Assembly (NCBI RefSeq): GCF_038007965.1
Contig: NZ_JBBOYD010000001.1
Location: 412,501 to 476,500, forward strand
Origin: Niallia sp. FSL W8-0635
Lineage (GTDB): Bacteria > Bacillota > Bacilli > Bacillales > Cytobacillaceae
Length of the DNA: 64,000 nucleotides
Reading direction: 5' to 3'
Shown: positions 38,098 through 47,610 of the stretch, in pieces
Layout: each line of letters opens with the position of its first letter
Position numbering within the stretch: the stretch's first letter is position 1
The notes under the pieces: generated by a model
Told to the model about the DNA's origin: nothing
What the model saw: the letters and a program-made list of their open reading frames with translations, nothing else
Database searches by the model: none
Made by a program: the position numbers and the translations under genes

Positions 38098-38130
38098 AAG
38101 CTTTGCTTTAAATAAAAGTAAAGCTTTTTT
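38098..38130 (+). terminator. terminator of the ABC/SurE/PHP operon
   Basis: AAGCTTTGCTTT pairs with AAAGTAAAGCTT (one G-U), followed by TTTT. Confidence 0.8.
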
Positions 38131-38204
38131 ACGTTTTTAGGTAGAATACTTTTGGGGAATTTATTTGCATTTGCAATAATTTAAAGAAAAGGTACGGTGG
38201 ACAA

Positions 38205-38759
38205 ATGGCATTATTAAAACTAAATGAATTAAAAAAAGAACTTAAGACTTTGGAACAAAAAGAACTAATTCAGTTAATTTCAGATGTGTATAAGGTCAAT
38301 AAAGATGTCCAGCACTACTTATCTAGTAGGTTTAAAGGAGAAGAAGCAATTAAAGATTTATATGAAAAAACAAAAAAAATAGTAGAGAATGAATTCTTTC
38401 CAAATCGTGGTTTTGCGAAAATGCGATTGGGAGTTGCAAGAGATGCAATTTCAAATTTTAAGAAACTTTCCTCTGATGACGGTAAAACAATAGATTTGAT
38501 GCTTTACTATGTTGAAACTGGAACAAAATTTACCAATACATACGGTGATATAGAGGGAAAATTCTATAATAGTATGGTTTCAATGTATAACAAAGTAGTG
38601 AATGAATGCAATAAGAGCGAGGAATTTTACAACATTTTTAAAGATCGTCTTTATTTGATTGTCAGTGAAACAGATGGAATTGGATGGGGATATCATGATG
38701 ATATTTGTGCTATTTATTATTCTTTAGATTGGTTGGAAGAGGATGAAGATGATGAATAA
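38205..38759 (+). CDS. DUF6155 family protein
   Basis: A 184-aa predicted all-helical soluble protein beginning MALLKLNELKKELKTLEQKEL, with an acidic C-terminus (WLEEDEDDE). The N-terminal block and length fit the DUF6155 family; I hold this at moderate confidence. It is a single gene between two terminators. Function unknown. Confidence 0.65.
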   Translation: MALLKLNELKKELKTLEQKELIQLISDVYKVNKDVQHYLSSRFKGEEAIKDLYEKTKKIVENEFFPNRGFAKMRLGVARDAISNFKKLSSDDGKTIDLMLYYVETGTKFTNTYGDIEGKFYNSMVSMYNKVVNECNKSEEFYNIFKDRLYLIVSETDGIGWGYHDDICAIYYSLDWLEEDEDDE

Positions 38760-38918
38760 AATAGAATCATGGTAAATCATTATTATTAAGGGGCATTTTT
38801 AATCTTGAGGATGATGTCTGTTTACATAGGTTCCATTATTATGCTTTATAGACTTCAGAAGTATTTAGTTTTGTTTGCACAGAACTGGAAGGCTTACGAA
38901 GCTGTGGAAAGTAATAGA

Positions 38919-38965
38919 AAAGAGGTTTCTTCGTCGTTTAAAGCAAGGAGAAACCTCTTCTTTTA
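38919..38965. terminator. terminator between DUF6155 and DUF4317 genes
   Basis: AGAGGTTTCT (38921) pairs with AGAAACCTCT (38949), with TCTTTT on one side and the rc T-rich tract on the other. It serves mainly the minus-strand DUF4317 gene. Confidence 0.7.
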
Positions 38966-38966
38966 A

Positions 38967-40154
38967 CTATTCTTCTTCGGGACTCCCGCCGCCAAAAGCT
39001 TCGGGAATCATCGTAAATCCTTCGATGACGGTATCTTCCTCGACCTCAATCATCAAGTAGCGTTTTCCGCTAAATTCGATTTGTTTCACATATCGTAAAT
39101 CTGGTGGACTGATGGCGATATTGGCGATTTTGGTGCTGATCTTAATCGACTTTGATGTGAATTTTGGCAAAATATTACTTGCTTTTAACTCATACTTATC
39201 ATCATCAATAATCTTTTTGAAGGCAAATTCAACCTTTTCTGGACTGATATCCTCCACACCACTCATTTTCAAGACCTTCTCGACATCCTTGGAGTCCAGT
39301 TTTGGAACTTCTTCCTCTTCATTTTCCACAATCATCCGATTAATTTCCTCATACACATTGGAAAGAGTAGAGGTGCTTAATTGATCACCGGTGACATCTT
39401 TAATAATTTCTTCAAATACAATTTTATCATCTTGAGCAGTCATCATTTCTTCGCCGTTGAGCACTTCTTCGATAAATTGGTAATCTGGTTCATGAATCTT
39501 GCCTGCCGCATAGAGAATATGGTTAACATCTGCGGCATTATCTGAGAAGCTAGGGAAAAGAAATCCGCCCATCGGTGCATTAAGATTTATAATGGGATCA
39601 ACAACAATATTGTATTTAAATTCTTTCTCTACATAATCAAAAAGCAATTCTTTTTTCGGCTCTTGTGTGTTGTTGATGCTGCATAAAATGAAAGGATGGG
39701 AGAAAACCGTATCTCGGTCACTTTCCTCAGACTCTTCACTGCGACGTTTCTTCGGCTTTAAATATTCTCCGCGAATGAAGGTGATGACAATATCTTTATC
39801 ATATTGTCTGCTGTTAAGCATCTTGTCCACAATCTGTAGCATTTGCTCTTTCCAATCTTCTACTTCAGAGCTAAGTAGTCCTTTATGTAAGATAAGCTGG
39901 CTATTATTTTCTGCATCCCTTTGAAATCTTAATTCAAAGAGCTTTTCATCTAAATTGCCGGCAAGTAATTTTTTGAAATTATGTAAAAATAACTCTTGTT
40001 GATCTTGGTCAAGCATACCAAAGGGTTGGCTTTGATAATGGAATATATCACTCGATTCCTTCATGACATAGACATTAAACATGTCTGTAATTCTAAGTAA
40101 ATCGTTGTTCATTTTGAATTGTTTTCGAATGTTTGCTATATCTTTTTTGTTCAT
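38967..40154 (-). CDS. DUF4317 family protein
   Basis: A 395-aa soluble protein beginning MNKKDIANIRKQFKMNNDLL, the characteristic opening of DUF4317, with FLFPSFSDNAADVNHILYA in the middle and a Glu-rich tail (GGGSPEEE). AGGAGTG precedes the ATG. No enzyme motif is visible. It is a single transcript in opposite orientation to its neighbours. Function unknown. Confidence 0.8.
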   Translation of the reverse strand: MNKKDIANIRKQFKMNNDLLRITDMFNVYVMKESSDIFHYQSQPFGMLDQDQQELFLHNFKKLLAGNLDEKLFELRFQRDAENNSQLILHKGLLSSEVEDWKEQMLQIVDKMLNSRQYDKDIVITFIRGEYLKPKKRRSEESEESDRDTVFSHPFILCSINNTQEPKKELLFDYVEKEFKYNIVVDPIINLNAPMGGFLFPSFSDNAADVNHILYAAGKIHEPDYQFIEEVLNGEEMMTAQDDKIVFEEIIKDVTGDQLSTSTLSNVYEEINRMIVENEEEEVPKLDSKDVEKVLKMSGVEDISPEKVEFAFKKIIDDDKYELKASNILPKFTSKSIKISTKIANIAISPPDLRYVKQIEFSGKRYLMIEVEEDTVIEGFTMIPEAFGGGSPEEE

Positions 40155-40396
40155 TCTAAGTACACTCCTAAGTTACTTTGAAAGTAAGTGATGGATGCTT
40201 TGTTAAGCTTTAGCTATATATATTCACACTCATTTTAGTCATTTATCCATTTTATCATATTTAGTTTCTCTATTATAAGAAAGAAAATAGAGCTTTGGGA
40301 AAACAAGTTTGTTTTAACGGTGAGAAAGAGGTCTAGTCAATATGATTCCTGTGTGCTTAAATAGAAGATAATCTAAGAAACAGGTGGGGAAACGAA

Positions 40397-41299
40397 ATGA
40401 ATGAGAAGGATTGCTTGCTGCTCATCTACTTACAAAAGGAGCAAAATATAACGAAAGCAGCAGAACATCTATTTATGACGCAGCCTGCCTTGACATATCG
40501 TATACGGCAACTTGAAAAGGAATTTCAGGTTGAAATCCTTTCTAAGAATGGAAAAAATATAAGACTGACGTCAGCTGGTGAACATTTAGTGGAATATGCG
40601 AACAGAATTCTTATTGATTTACGCAAGACGAAAGAATTTCTGCTGAATATGGAAAATGAACTGATTGGAAGCTTGAAAATTGGGGTGAATAGTCATTTTG
40701 GCTTATACAATTTGCCTTCTATATTAAAGGATTATATAAAAATGTTTCCCAAAGTGGAATTGAATGTGGATACTGGATTTAGTACGGAAATGATGGATTT
40801 ATTAGTGGATGGGCAAATTGATGTAGCGATTGTAAGAGGAGATTATAATTGGTCGGATGCTAAATATCTTCTAAGTGAAGAAAATGTCTGTATTATTGCG
40901 AATGAACCGATTGATGTGGATAAACTGCCCCAAATGTCGATGATCAATAGAAAAGAGCCTAAAGTACTTCTAAAATATAAGACAAGTCCTTATAATCCTT
41001 ACGAACAAAGCATCGAATATTGGTGGAATCAAAGGTTTATCGATCCACCTTTAGTAACGATGCAAGTAGATAGCTATGAAACATGTAAGGAAATGGTGAA
41101 AAAGGGGCTTGGTTATGCAATTATCCCTAATGTTTTTCTGAAGAAGGCGGACAATTTATATTATGCTCCTCTTGTTTTTAAAAACGGTCAGGAAATGAAA
41201 AGAAGAACGTGGGTGTATTATCGAGAGGCATCGATGCGCCTTGCAACAGTAGCTGAGTTTGTTCGATATATGAAAAAAGCGGAAGAAGAGAGGAGATAA
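40397..41299 (+). CDS. LysR-family transcriptional regulator
   Basis: A 300-aa LTTR. The N-terminal helix-turn-helix (NITKAAEHLFMTQPALTYRIRQLEKEF in pieces) is followed by an effector-binding domain (LKIGVNSHFGLYNLPSIL and later VDVAIVRGDY-like strand). It stands 200 bases upstream of, and in the same direction as, an M20 hydrolase-transporter-M28 operon that has a clear LTTR operator, so it probably controls that operon. Confidence 0.9.
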   Translation: MNEKDCLLLIYLQKEQNITKAAEHLFMTQPALTYRIRQLEKEFQVEILSKNGKNIRLTSAGEHLVEYANRILIDLRKTKEFLLNMENELIGSLKIGVNSHFGLYNLPSILKDYIKMFPKVELNVDTGFSTEMMDLLVDGQIDVAIVRGDYNWSDAKYLLSEENVCIIANEPIDVDKLPQMSMINRKEPKVLLKYKTSPYNPYEQSIEYWWNQRFIDPPLVTMQVDSYETCKEMVKKGLGYAIIPNVFLKKADNLYYAPLVFKNGQEMKRRTWVYYREASMRLATVAEFVRYMKKAEEERR

Positions 41300-41302
41300 A
41301 AA

Positions 41303-41331
41303 GGAGAATGATTTTATGATTCTCTTTTTTT
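41303..41331 (+). terminator. terminator after the LysR gene
   Basis: GAGAAT pairs with ATTCTC across a short loop and is followed by seven T. It separates the regulator transcript from the operon. Confidence 0.75.
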
Positions 41332-41382
41332 GTGTGTGTAATTGTATAATTATAAATTTATATTTATAGATGGATTTCTGGT

Positions 41383-41405
41383 ATCTATAAAAAAATTTTA
41401 TAGAT
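41383..41405. promoter_or_regulatory. LysR-type operator palindrome
   Basis: ATCTATAAAA and TTTTATAGAT form a perfect inverted repeat with a 3-base centre; the inner part fits T-N11-A. An extra half-site TTATAGAT lies at 41364-41371. The centre is about 65 bases upstream of the predicted start site of the promoter at 41424, the textbook position for LTTR activation. Confidence 0.7.
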
Positions 41406-41423
41406 AGTGAAAAAAAGCTTGAT

Positions 41424-41452
41424 TTTACATATTTTAATAGGGCTATTACAAT
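41424..41452 (+). promoter_or_regulatory. promoter of the M20-YfcC-M28 operon
   Basis: TTTACA (5 of 6) and TACAAT (5 of 6), 17-base spacing, 48 bases before the first start codon. Confidence 0.65.
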
Positions 41453-41500
41453 GAGGGATATACTTATAATTGTTCAGAATATTTCGGAGGTTGTATATTT

Positions 41501-42700
41501 ATGTATTTAGAAAGAGTTGAAGAAAAACAAGCGCTTATCGATAAGATAGATGCGTTGGATAAACAATTACGTGAATTAGCGTTAAAGATTCATCAGAATC
41601 CAGAAGTGAGTTTTCACGAGCATAAAGCGATGAACTGGTTGACAGAACCGCTTGAAAAAGCAGGATTTGTCATAGAAAAAGGAATTGCGACATTAGAAAC
41701 GTCCTTTAGGGCAACTTGGGAAGGGACTTCTGATGGTCCAACGATTGCGTTACTTGCAGAATATGATGCCCTGGCAGGATTAGGGCATGGTTGTGGGCAT
41801 AATATTATCGGAACCTCTGCTGTAGGTGCTGCAATAGCACTAAAAGAGACCATTCCAAATTTGAAAGGGAAAATTGTTGTGCTTGGAACACCTGCTGAAG
41901 AGTTAGGTGGCGGAAAAATTATTATGGTGGAACAAGGTGTTTTTGATCAAGTGGATGTTGCTATGATGTGTCATCCCCATAAGAAATCGATGGTTTTGCG
42001 GGGAGGATTGGCTTGTGTAGATGCAACATTTAAATATTATGGCAAGGCAGCTCATGCTGCTGCTAGTCCTGAACAGGGAATCAGTGCGTTGGACGCTGTA
42101 ATCCATACGTTTGTCGCAGTTAATTCCTTACGTCAGTTCTTTAAGGATGATGTGAGAATTCACGGAATCATCACAAAGGGTGGGGAGGCTACAAATGTTG
42201 TGCCAGCTTATTGTGAAGCAGAATTTTTACTAAGGGCAGAAAATGTAGAACAGTTGGAACTTGTTCGAGAGAAGGTCTATGCTGCAGCTCGATATTCAGC
42301 AGAGGCTGTAGGTGCTGCTCTAGAAATTGAAGAGGGACTTATTTATGCGGAAAGAAATAATAATCACGCGCTTGCCCATTTATTCAAAGATAATTTAGAG
42401 CTCTTGGATGAAGACGTGTGTGACCCTCCTAAAAAAGGTGGAATCGGTTCCTCTGATATTGGCAACGTTGGCCAAGTAACAGCGACGATTCATCCTTATA
42501 TTAAAATTACGGATTCAGCCAATACACATACACCAGAGTTTGTGGAGGCTGCCAGTTCAGAAGAAGGAATGAGAGGATTAAATAAAGCTGCAAAAGCATT
42601 AGCGCTAACGGTATTTGATATTTGTACGAACGGACAATCCCTCCAAGCTATTCGTAATGAGTTTGAGGAATGGAAGAAAAGCAAACAGCAAGTGAAATAA
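41501..42700 (+). CDS. M20 family amidohydrolase (AbgB-like)
   Basis: A 399-aa zinc/manganese hydrolase with the metal-site HGCGHNI (about residue 90), VVLGTPAEELGGGK, MCHPHK, and the dimerisation lid domain. The sequence fits the AbgB/p-aminobenzoyl-glutamate hydrolase-like M20D group, which cuts amide bonds of N-acyl amino acids or aminobenzoyl-glutamate. It starts the LysR-controlled operon. The substrate is not known. Confidence 0.85.
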   Translation: MYLERVEEKQALIDKIDALDKQLRELALKIHQNPEVSFHEHKAMNWLTEPLEKAGFVIEKGIATLETSFRATWEGTSDGPTIALLAEYDALAGLGHGCGHNIIGTSAVGAAIALKETIPNLKGKIVVLGTPAEELGGGKIIMVEQGVFDQVDVAMMCHPHKKSMVLRGGLACVDATFKYYGKAAHAAASPEQGISALDAVIHTFVAVNSLRQFFKDDVRIHGIITKGGEATNVVPAYCEAEFLLRAENVEQLELVREKVYAAARYSAEAVGAALEIEEGLIYAERNNNHALAHLFKDNLELLDEDVCDPPKKGGIGSSDIGNVGQVTATIHPYIKITDSANTHTPEFVEAASSEEGMRGLNKAAKALALTVFDICTNGQSLQAIRNEFEEWKKSKQQVK

Positions 42701-42730
42701 TAGATGAATAAAAAGTAAAGGGTGAATAGG

Positions 42731-44167
42731 TTGAAAACAAATAAACTAGCCTCCAATGTGGTATCTCCAATAACAAATTCAAAGGCAAAGAAACTTCGAA
42801 TGCCACATACATTTGTCATCATTTTATGTATGGTTTTATTTGCTGCTGTTCTTACTTACATACTTCCTGCAGGGGAATTTGATCGTGTGGAAGATGTAAA
42901 CTCAGGAAATACAGTGGTTGTACAGGATTCCTACCATCATGTTGAACAGAATCCTATTAGTCTATTTAATTTGCCTTTAGCAGTTGTACAAGGTTTAGTA
43001 AGTGCAAGCGATACAGTCTTTTTTATCTTTATTGTTGGTGGTGTTTTCCAAATTATCAATTCTACAGGAACAATTGAAGCAGTCGCTGGAAGAGTCGGAA
43101 AAACCTTTATGAACCGTGGCCTGGTTATCATTCCAATTTTCTTGACCCTGTTTTCATTCGGTGGATTTACAATTGGGATGTCAGCAGAGGTAATGGCGTT
43201 TGTACCGATTGGAATCGCGATTGCAAGAGCGTTAGGATATGATGCGTTAACCGGAACAGCTATGGTTATGTTAGGTGCTGCGACAGGTTTTACAGCAGGG
43301 TTACTAAATCCTTTTAATGTAGGGATTGCCCAGTCGATTGCTGAAATTCCAATGTTTTCAGGAATGTGGCTACGTGCCATTATTTTAGTTGTCCTGCTAA
43401 TTGCTACTAGTTATTATATTATTCGTTATGCAAAAAAGGTGAAAAAAGATCCATCCTTGAGCATTGTTGTCCAACTTGAAAAAGAAGAAGGACATAAAAA
43501 TGTGGACATGTCTTCCTTACCATCCATGAAAGTAAGTCATTATTTAACCATCATTGCTGTACTAGCTGGTTTTGGTCTACTCATTTGGGGAGTTTCTGAA
43601 AAGGGTTGGTGGATGCAGGAATTGGCCGCATTTTTCTTAGCTTTAGGTGTTATAGTAGGTTTCTTATCCAAGTTTGGACCTAGCAAAATAGCAAGTGAAT
43701 TTGTAATAGGTGCAAAAGATATCACTTTTGGTGCCTTTATCGTTGGATTGGCAAAAGGGATTGTAATTGTGTTAGAGCAAGGGCATGTTATTGATTCCGT
43801 TGTTAATGGGCTAGCGATAATGGTTGACCATTTACCAAGTTACATTCAGGTTCTTGGCATGTATTTCTTTCAAACAATTATGAATGTCTTTATTACTTCT
43901 GGAACAGGGTTAGCTGCAACAACTATGCCGATTATGGTTCCGTTGGCTGATTTAATTGACGTTACTAGACAAACGGCTGTATTAGCCTATCAGCTAGGAG
44001 ATGGGTTATCTAATTGTATCCTGCCTACCTCTGCAATGTTAATGGGTAGTTTAGCAGTTTCTAAAATAAAATACCAAGAATGGGTGAAGTTCTTTTGGCC
44101 ATTATTGTTGATATGGCTTGTTATTGGCGGAGTTTTTGTTATCATCGCAGATGTTATTCACTACTAA
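42731..44167 (+). CDS. YfcC-family membrane transporter
   Basis: A 478-aa membrane carrier of the YfcC family (related to ArcD-like and DcuC carriers), with LPAGEFDRVED after TM1, FGGFTIGMSAEVMAFVPIGIAIARALGYD and the C-terminal PTSAMLMGSLAVSKI. About twelve hydrophobic segments. I prefer the TTG at 42731, eight bases after AAGGG, over the GTG at 42722, which overlaps that site. It likely imports the peptide or acyl-amino acid substrate of the flanking hydrolases. Confidence 0.82.
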   Translation: MKTNKLASNVVSPITNSKAKKLRMPHTFVIILCMVLFAAVLTYILPAGEFDRVEDVNSGNTVVVQDSYHHVEQNPISLFNLPLAVVQGLVSASDTVFFIFIVGGVFQIINSTGTIEAVAGRVGKTFMNRGLVIIPIFLTLFSFGGFTIGMSAEVMAFVPIGIAIARALGYDALTGTAMVMLGAATGFTAGLLNPFNVGIAQSIAEIPMFSGMWLRAIILVVLLIATSYYIIRYAKKVKKDPSLSIVVQLEKEEGHKNVDMSSLPSMKVSHYLTIIAVLAGFGLLIWGVSEKGWWMQELAAFFLALGVIVGFLSKFGPSKIASEFVIGAKDITFGAFIVGLAKGIVIVLEQGHVIDSVVNGLAIMVDHLPSYIQVLGMYFFQTIMNVFITSGTGLAATTMPIMVPLADLIDVTRQTAVLAYQLGDGLSNCILPTSAMLMGSLAVSKIKYQEWVKFFWPLLLIWLVIGGVFVIIADVIHY

Positions 44168-44182
44168 TTAAGGGGATGAGAA

Positions 44183-45874
44183 ATGTTGAAATCCCAGCTT
44201 ATTGAATTAATTAATAAAAATCTTTTAAACCGACATGTTAAGGAGCTTTCTGCATATGAACGTTTAACGGGAGAGGAAGAGGCTGAGAGAGCGGTAGATT
44301 ATATAGTAGAAAATTTGCAGCAGCATTATATTCCATATGATCGTTACCAATTCGATGGGTACTTTAGTGATCCTATCCATGGAGAAGTGTTCGTAACAGC
44401 ACCTATGAAACTAGCTATTCGTGCAAAAACAAGATCGTTTGGCGCCAATCTCCCACAAGGGGTAAAAGGAAAGCTTCTTTATGATTTCTTTAGTGAAAAA
44501 TCAAGCGGGATTAGAGGACCAATTGAGCGTTATGAAAATATGAAAAATAAAATTATTATCAGCTGGAACTATTATGAGGATTATGTGAAGAAAATAGAAA
44601 GTGCAGGAGCAATTGGTCTAATTCATATATGGCCATCTAAGGAAAAAGCGCTCCATGAAGAAACGGTGGGGACAATTTGGGGAACGCCTACGATGGAAAA
44701 TGTGGACCAACTGACGAAAATTCCTGTTGTTGGCATAAAACACGAGGATGGAGTAAATTTGCTCGAATGGATAAAAGAGGAGCATTCTGTAGAAGTTGTA
44801 TTGAAAACAGAGATGAGAAATTCTGTTAAAAAGACTAGTTTACCAGTCGCTACTATTCAAGGGGAATTAGAAGAGTATATTTTGGTTTCCGGACATTATG
44901 ATTCCTGGCATAAAGGGGCAACAGATAATGCAACAGCTAATTCTTTGATGCTGGAATTAGCACGGCTATTTTCTACTCAACAATGTAAGCGAAGCATTAA
45001 AATAGCTTGGTGGCCAGGACACTCAAATGGTAGATATGCAGGTTCTTCTTGGTATTGTGATCAATTTTGGGAGGAAATCAATGAGAAGTGTGTAGCACAT
45101 ATTAATATTGATTTTCCAGGTACAAAAGGAAATGTCCAAGTTGTACCAAGATCAACTGCTATGGAAAGTGAGGAGTTTTTAACGGATATTATTCGGGATT
45201 ATACAAAGAAGGAACCGTCTCGATTGGATTATTTGCCGCGGGGAGCGGATCAATCCTTTTGGGGAACAAATATACCTATCCATCTAATGCTAAAGTATGA
45301 ACCACTTGATCAAGAAAAAAGATATCAGACACCAGGAGGAAACTGGTGGTGGCATACGGAAGAGGATCTTGTCGATAAAGTAGATAGTGATTTATTGGTC
45401 AGAGATACAGGGATGCATATAGAGCTAGTGAATCACTTAGTAAATGTACCGATCTTGCCAATTAACCTTCTCCGCTTTTTAGCAAAAAGTAAAGAGATTA
45501 TGAATGAGTTAGACAATCATTCTGATAAAGCTTTCGATTTCACTAAAATTCATCAAACCTTTGAAAAGGTTTCGATAAAGGTGGAAGAGCTATTGGGAAT
45601 GGAAGGAACAGATATAACATCCTATAATAAGCTTTTAAAATCGATTGGCGGAAAACTGAATAGACTTAAGTTCTCTTATTCTAGTAAATATGATTATGAT
45701 AATACATATCCTTTTCATCCATATCCTGGCTTAGCTAAGGTGAAAGACGTCTATCAGAGTAACTCGACACAAGAAGAATTCCTATTTATTAGCACCCATT
45801 TCGTACGACAACGAAATCGGATAGTAAATGAGATAAAAGAAGTAATCGTGGAGATAGAAAGATATTTAGAATAA
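44183..45874 (+). CDS. M28 family metallopeptidase
   Basis: A 563-aa aminopeptidase-like enzyme. The catalytic domain has SGHYDSWHKGATDNATANS, where His and Asp bind metal, and WWWHTEEDLVDKVD near residue 400. A PA-type insert lies between residues 60 and 210. No signal peptide is seen, so it is cytoplasmic. The expected Glu-Glu catalytic pair is replaced around WWPGHSNGRYAGSSWY, so the active site may be unusual. Last gene of the operon. Confidence 0.8.
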   Translation: MLKSQLIELINKNLLNRHVKELSAYERLTGEEEAERAVDYIVENLQQHYIPYDRYQFDGYFSDPIHGEVFVTAPMKLAIRAKTRSFGANLPQGVKGKLLYDFFSEKSSGIRGPIERYENMKNKIIISWNYYEDYVKKIESAGAIGLIHIWPSKEKALHEETVGTIWGTPTMENVDQLTKIPVVGIKHEDGVNLLEWIKEEHSVEVVLKTEMRNSVKKTSLPVATIQGELEEYILVSGHYDSWHKGATDNATANSLMLELARLFSTQQCKRSIKIAWWPGHSNGRYAGSSWYCDQFWEEINEKCVAHINIDFPGTKGNVQVVPRSTAMESEEFLTDIIRDYTKKEPSRLDYLPRGADQSFWGTNIPIHLMLKYEPLDQEKRYQTPGGNWWWHTEEDLVDKVDSDLLVRDTGMHIELVNHLVNVPILPINLLRFLAKSKEIMNELDNHSDKAFDFTKIHQTFEKVSIKVEELLGMEGTDITSYNKLLKSIGGKLNRLKFSYSSKYDYDNTYPFHPYPGLAKVKDVYQSNSTQEEFLFISTHFVRQRNRIVNEIKEVIVEIERYLE

Positions 45875-45881
45875 ACGATAT

Positions 45882-45926
45882 CAAGGTTTTTACTCGTTCT
45901 TATGGTCGAGTGGAAGCCTTTTTTTT
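45882..45926 (+). terminator. terminator of the M20-YfcC-M28 operon
   Basis: AAGG...ACTCG pairs with CGAGT...CCTT across a small loop, with an internal mismatch, followed by seven to eight T. Confidence 0.8.
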
Positions 45927-46003
45927 ATAAGCGCCTTATTTGAAATGAAAAAGACCAAATGAAATAATAATAGTAGAAAATATAGCGGAAAGGAGTTTTT
46001 ACT

Positions 46004-46648
46004 ATGAAAGTATTAGTGGTGGGAGCGAATGGGCAAATAGGGAAACAGGTAGTATCGTTATTGCAAGAGAGCGATGAATATTCTGTTAGGGCGTTAGTTA
46101 GAACGGAAGAGCAGTTAACAGCATTTGAACAAAGTGGAGTAGAAGCAGTGTTGGGTAATTTGGAGGGGTCAGTGGAGCAGTTAGAGAGTGTTGCTCGAGA
46201 CTGTGAGGCAGTCATTTTTACTGCAGGTTCAGGCGGGAAAACCGGATATGATAAAACATTGCTAATTGATCTTGATGGTGCGGTTAAAATGATAGAAGCA
46301 ACAAAGAATATTGGTGTCCAACGTTTTGTAATGGTTAGCGCGTTACAAGCACATAATCGAGAGAATTGGAATGAACAAATAAAGCCATATTATGTAGCAA
46401 AGCATTATGCAGATCGAATCCTTGTGGAAAGTGGATTAACGTATACGATTATTCGTCCAGGTGGGCTTTTAAATGAAGCTGGAACAGGCATGGTGGCGAT
46501 TGGGGAGAATCTTGAAAGAGGGATGATTCCGCGAGAGGATGTAGCGAAGACGGTAGTTGCGTCATTAAAGGAAACAAACGTGTTTAATAAAGCCTTTGAT
46601 TTAGTTTCCGGTGAAACGACGATTGCGGATGCAGTGGGGGGATTATAG
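46004..46648 (+). CDS. NAD(P)-binding atypical short-chain dehydrogenase (YhfK-like)
   Basis: A 214-aa Rossmann protein: MKVLVVGANGQIGKQVV nucleotide motif, GNLEGS, and VMVSALQAHNRENW then the tyrosine of YYVAKHYADRILVESGL in the atypical SDR arrangement. The family is NAD(P)H-binding protein YhfK-like; function unknown. AAAGGAG precedes the ATG. A tandem repeat array begins 38 bases after its stop. Confidence 0.85.
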   Translation: MKVLVVGANGQIGKQVVSLLQESDEYSVRALVRTEEQLTAFEQSGVEAVLGNLEGSVEQLESVARDCEAVIFTAGSGGKTGYDKTLLIDLDGAVKMIEATKNIGVQRFVMVSALQAHNRENWNEQIKPYYVAKHYADRILVESGLTYTIIRPGGLLNEAGTGMVAIGENLERGMIPREDVAKTVVASLKETNVFNKAFDLVSGETTIADAVGGL

Positions 46649-46685
46649 AGATTAATTAGAGAAGAAGCGTCTGGGTATGCAGGTT

Positions 46686-47010
46686 GTTTTGGCTGATAAA
46701 GCAGAAGTTTGGCTGATAAAGCGGAAGTTTGGCTGATAAAACAGAAGTTTGGCTGATAACCCGGAAGTTTTGGCTGATAAAACAGAAGTTTGGCTGATAA
46801 AGCAGAAGTTTGGCTGATAAAGCGGAAGTTTTGGCTGATAAAACAGAAGTTTGGCTGATAAAACAGAAGTTTGGCTGATAAAGCGGAAGTTTGGCTGATA
46901 AAACAGAAGTTTGGCTGATAAAGCGGAAGTTTGGCTGATAAAGCGGAAGTTTGGCTGATAAAACAGAAGTTTGGCTGATAAAGCAAAAGTTTTGGCTGAT
47001 ATATCGAAAA
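46686..47010. repeat. 20-bp tandem repeat array, 16 copies
   Basis: The unit GTTTGGCTGATAAAGCGGAA or its variants (AAACAG, AAGCAG, AACCCG) repeats about 16 times. Most units are 20 bp and a few are 21 bp with an extra T. Variation is confined mainly to the last six bases. There are no spacers, so it is not CRISPR. An antisense reading frame through it is a result of the 20-bp period. Confidence 0.95.
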
Positions 47011-47018
47011 CTTTTGCT
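46982..47018. repeat. inverted repeat closing the tandem array
   Basis: AGCAAAAGTTTT at 46982-46993 pairs perfectly with AAAACTTTTGCT at 47007-47018 across 13 bases, using the last repeat unit as its loop. No T run follows. Confidence 0.7.
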
Positions 47019-47061
47019 GTAACAGGGTAGACGCTCTCTCTAATCCTTGCGATTAAAAGAA

Positions 47062-47610
47062 TTATTGAAACAAATTTTTTCTCTTTTTTAATGCATGAAT
47101 TTTTTTAGTAAGTGGAAATCCAAGAATAAGGAAGAAGATTCCTATTATAACGAAAACAGTATTTAGGATCATTTCAAAAGTATGGATGTCTCTAAAGAGA
47201 AAAACTTGAGAAATTCCAGAATAAATAAAGATGAAAGCCAGAATATACCAGATGAAATTAATTCTTTGGTAATGCTCTATTTGGGAATCAATATCAGAAT
47301 AGATTTCAAATTCACCTAAGGAAGCATCTCTTCTGAAATAATGCCATCTTTTGTTGGAGGCAACTTTCTCTACTTTTAACTCCTGCATTAATGCTACATA
47401 TTCATCCTTTTCTTTTTGAAAAACTTCCTGTTTAAGAAATTCAATTCGGTATATATACCTGCTTGGTGTACTTGCTTCGAAAACGTAGTATCCATCAGAA
47501 ATTTCTTGTAGGGCATAGCCTTTTTTGCACATATGGTTTAACCATGCCTCTTCTTTTTCAATATGGATAAAGAAATTTTTGAACGTATTTTTTTTCACTT
47601 TCTTAATCAT
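47062..47610 (-). CDS. DUF2812 membrane protein
   Basis: A 182-aa protein with a soluble N-terminal half (FFIHIEKEEAWLNHMCKKGYAL, the DUF2812 pattern) and two hydrophobic segments near residues 120-165 (FIWYILAFIFIYSGI and MILNTVFVIIGIFFLILGF). Its start overlaps the PadR gene by 8 bases. DUF2812 genes often follow PadR regulators, and repression by that regulator is likely. Function unknown. Confidence 0.85.
   Translation of the reverse strand: MIKKVKKNTFKNFFIHIEKEEAWLNHMCKKGYALQEISDGYYVFEASTPSRYIYRIEFLKQEVFQKEKDEYVALMQELKVEKVASNKRWHYFRRDASLGEFEIYSDIDSQIEHYQRINFIWYILAFIFIYSGISQVFLFRDIHTFEMILNTVFVIIGIFFLILGFPLTKKIHALKKRKNLFQ

Noticed and set aside
46405..46986. Long minus-strand reading frame with a repeating YQPNF/FISQ peptide
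   Set aside because: It runs antisense through the tandem repeat and into the NAD-binding gene. The 20-bp period keeps frames open by itself and no ribosome binding site is present.
46686..47010. CRISPR array
   Set aside because: Units abut with no unique spacers of constant size and there are no cas genes.
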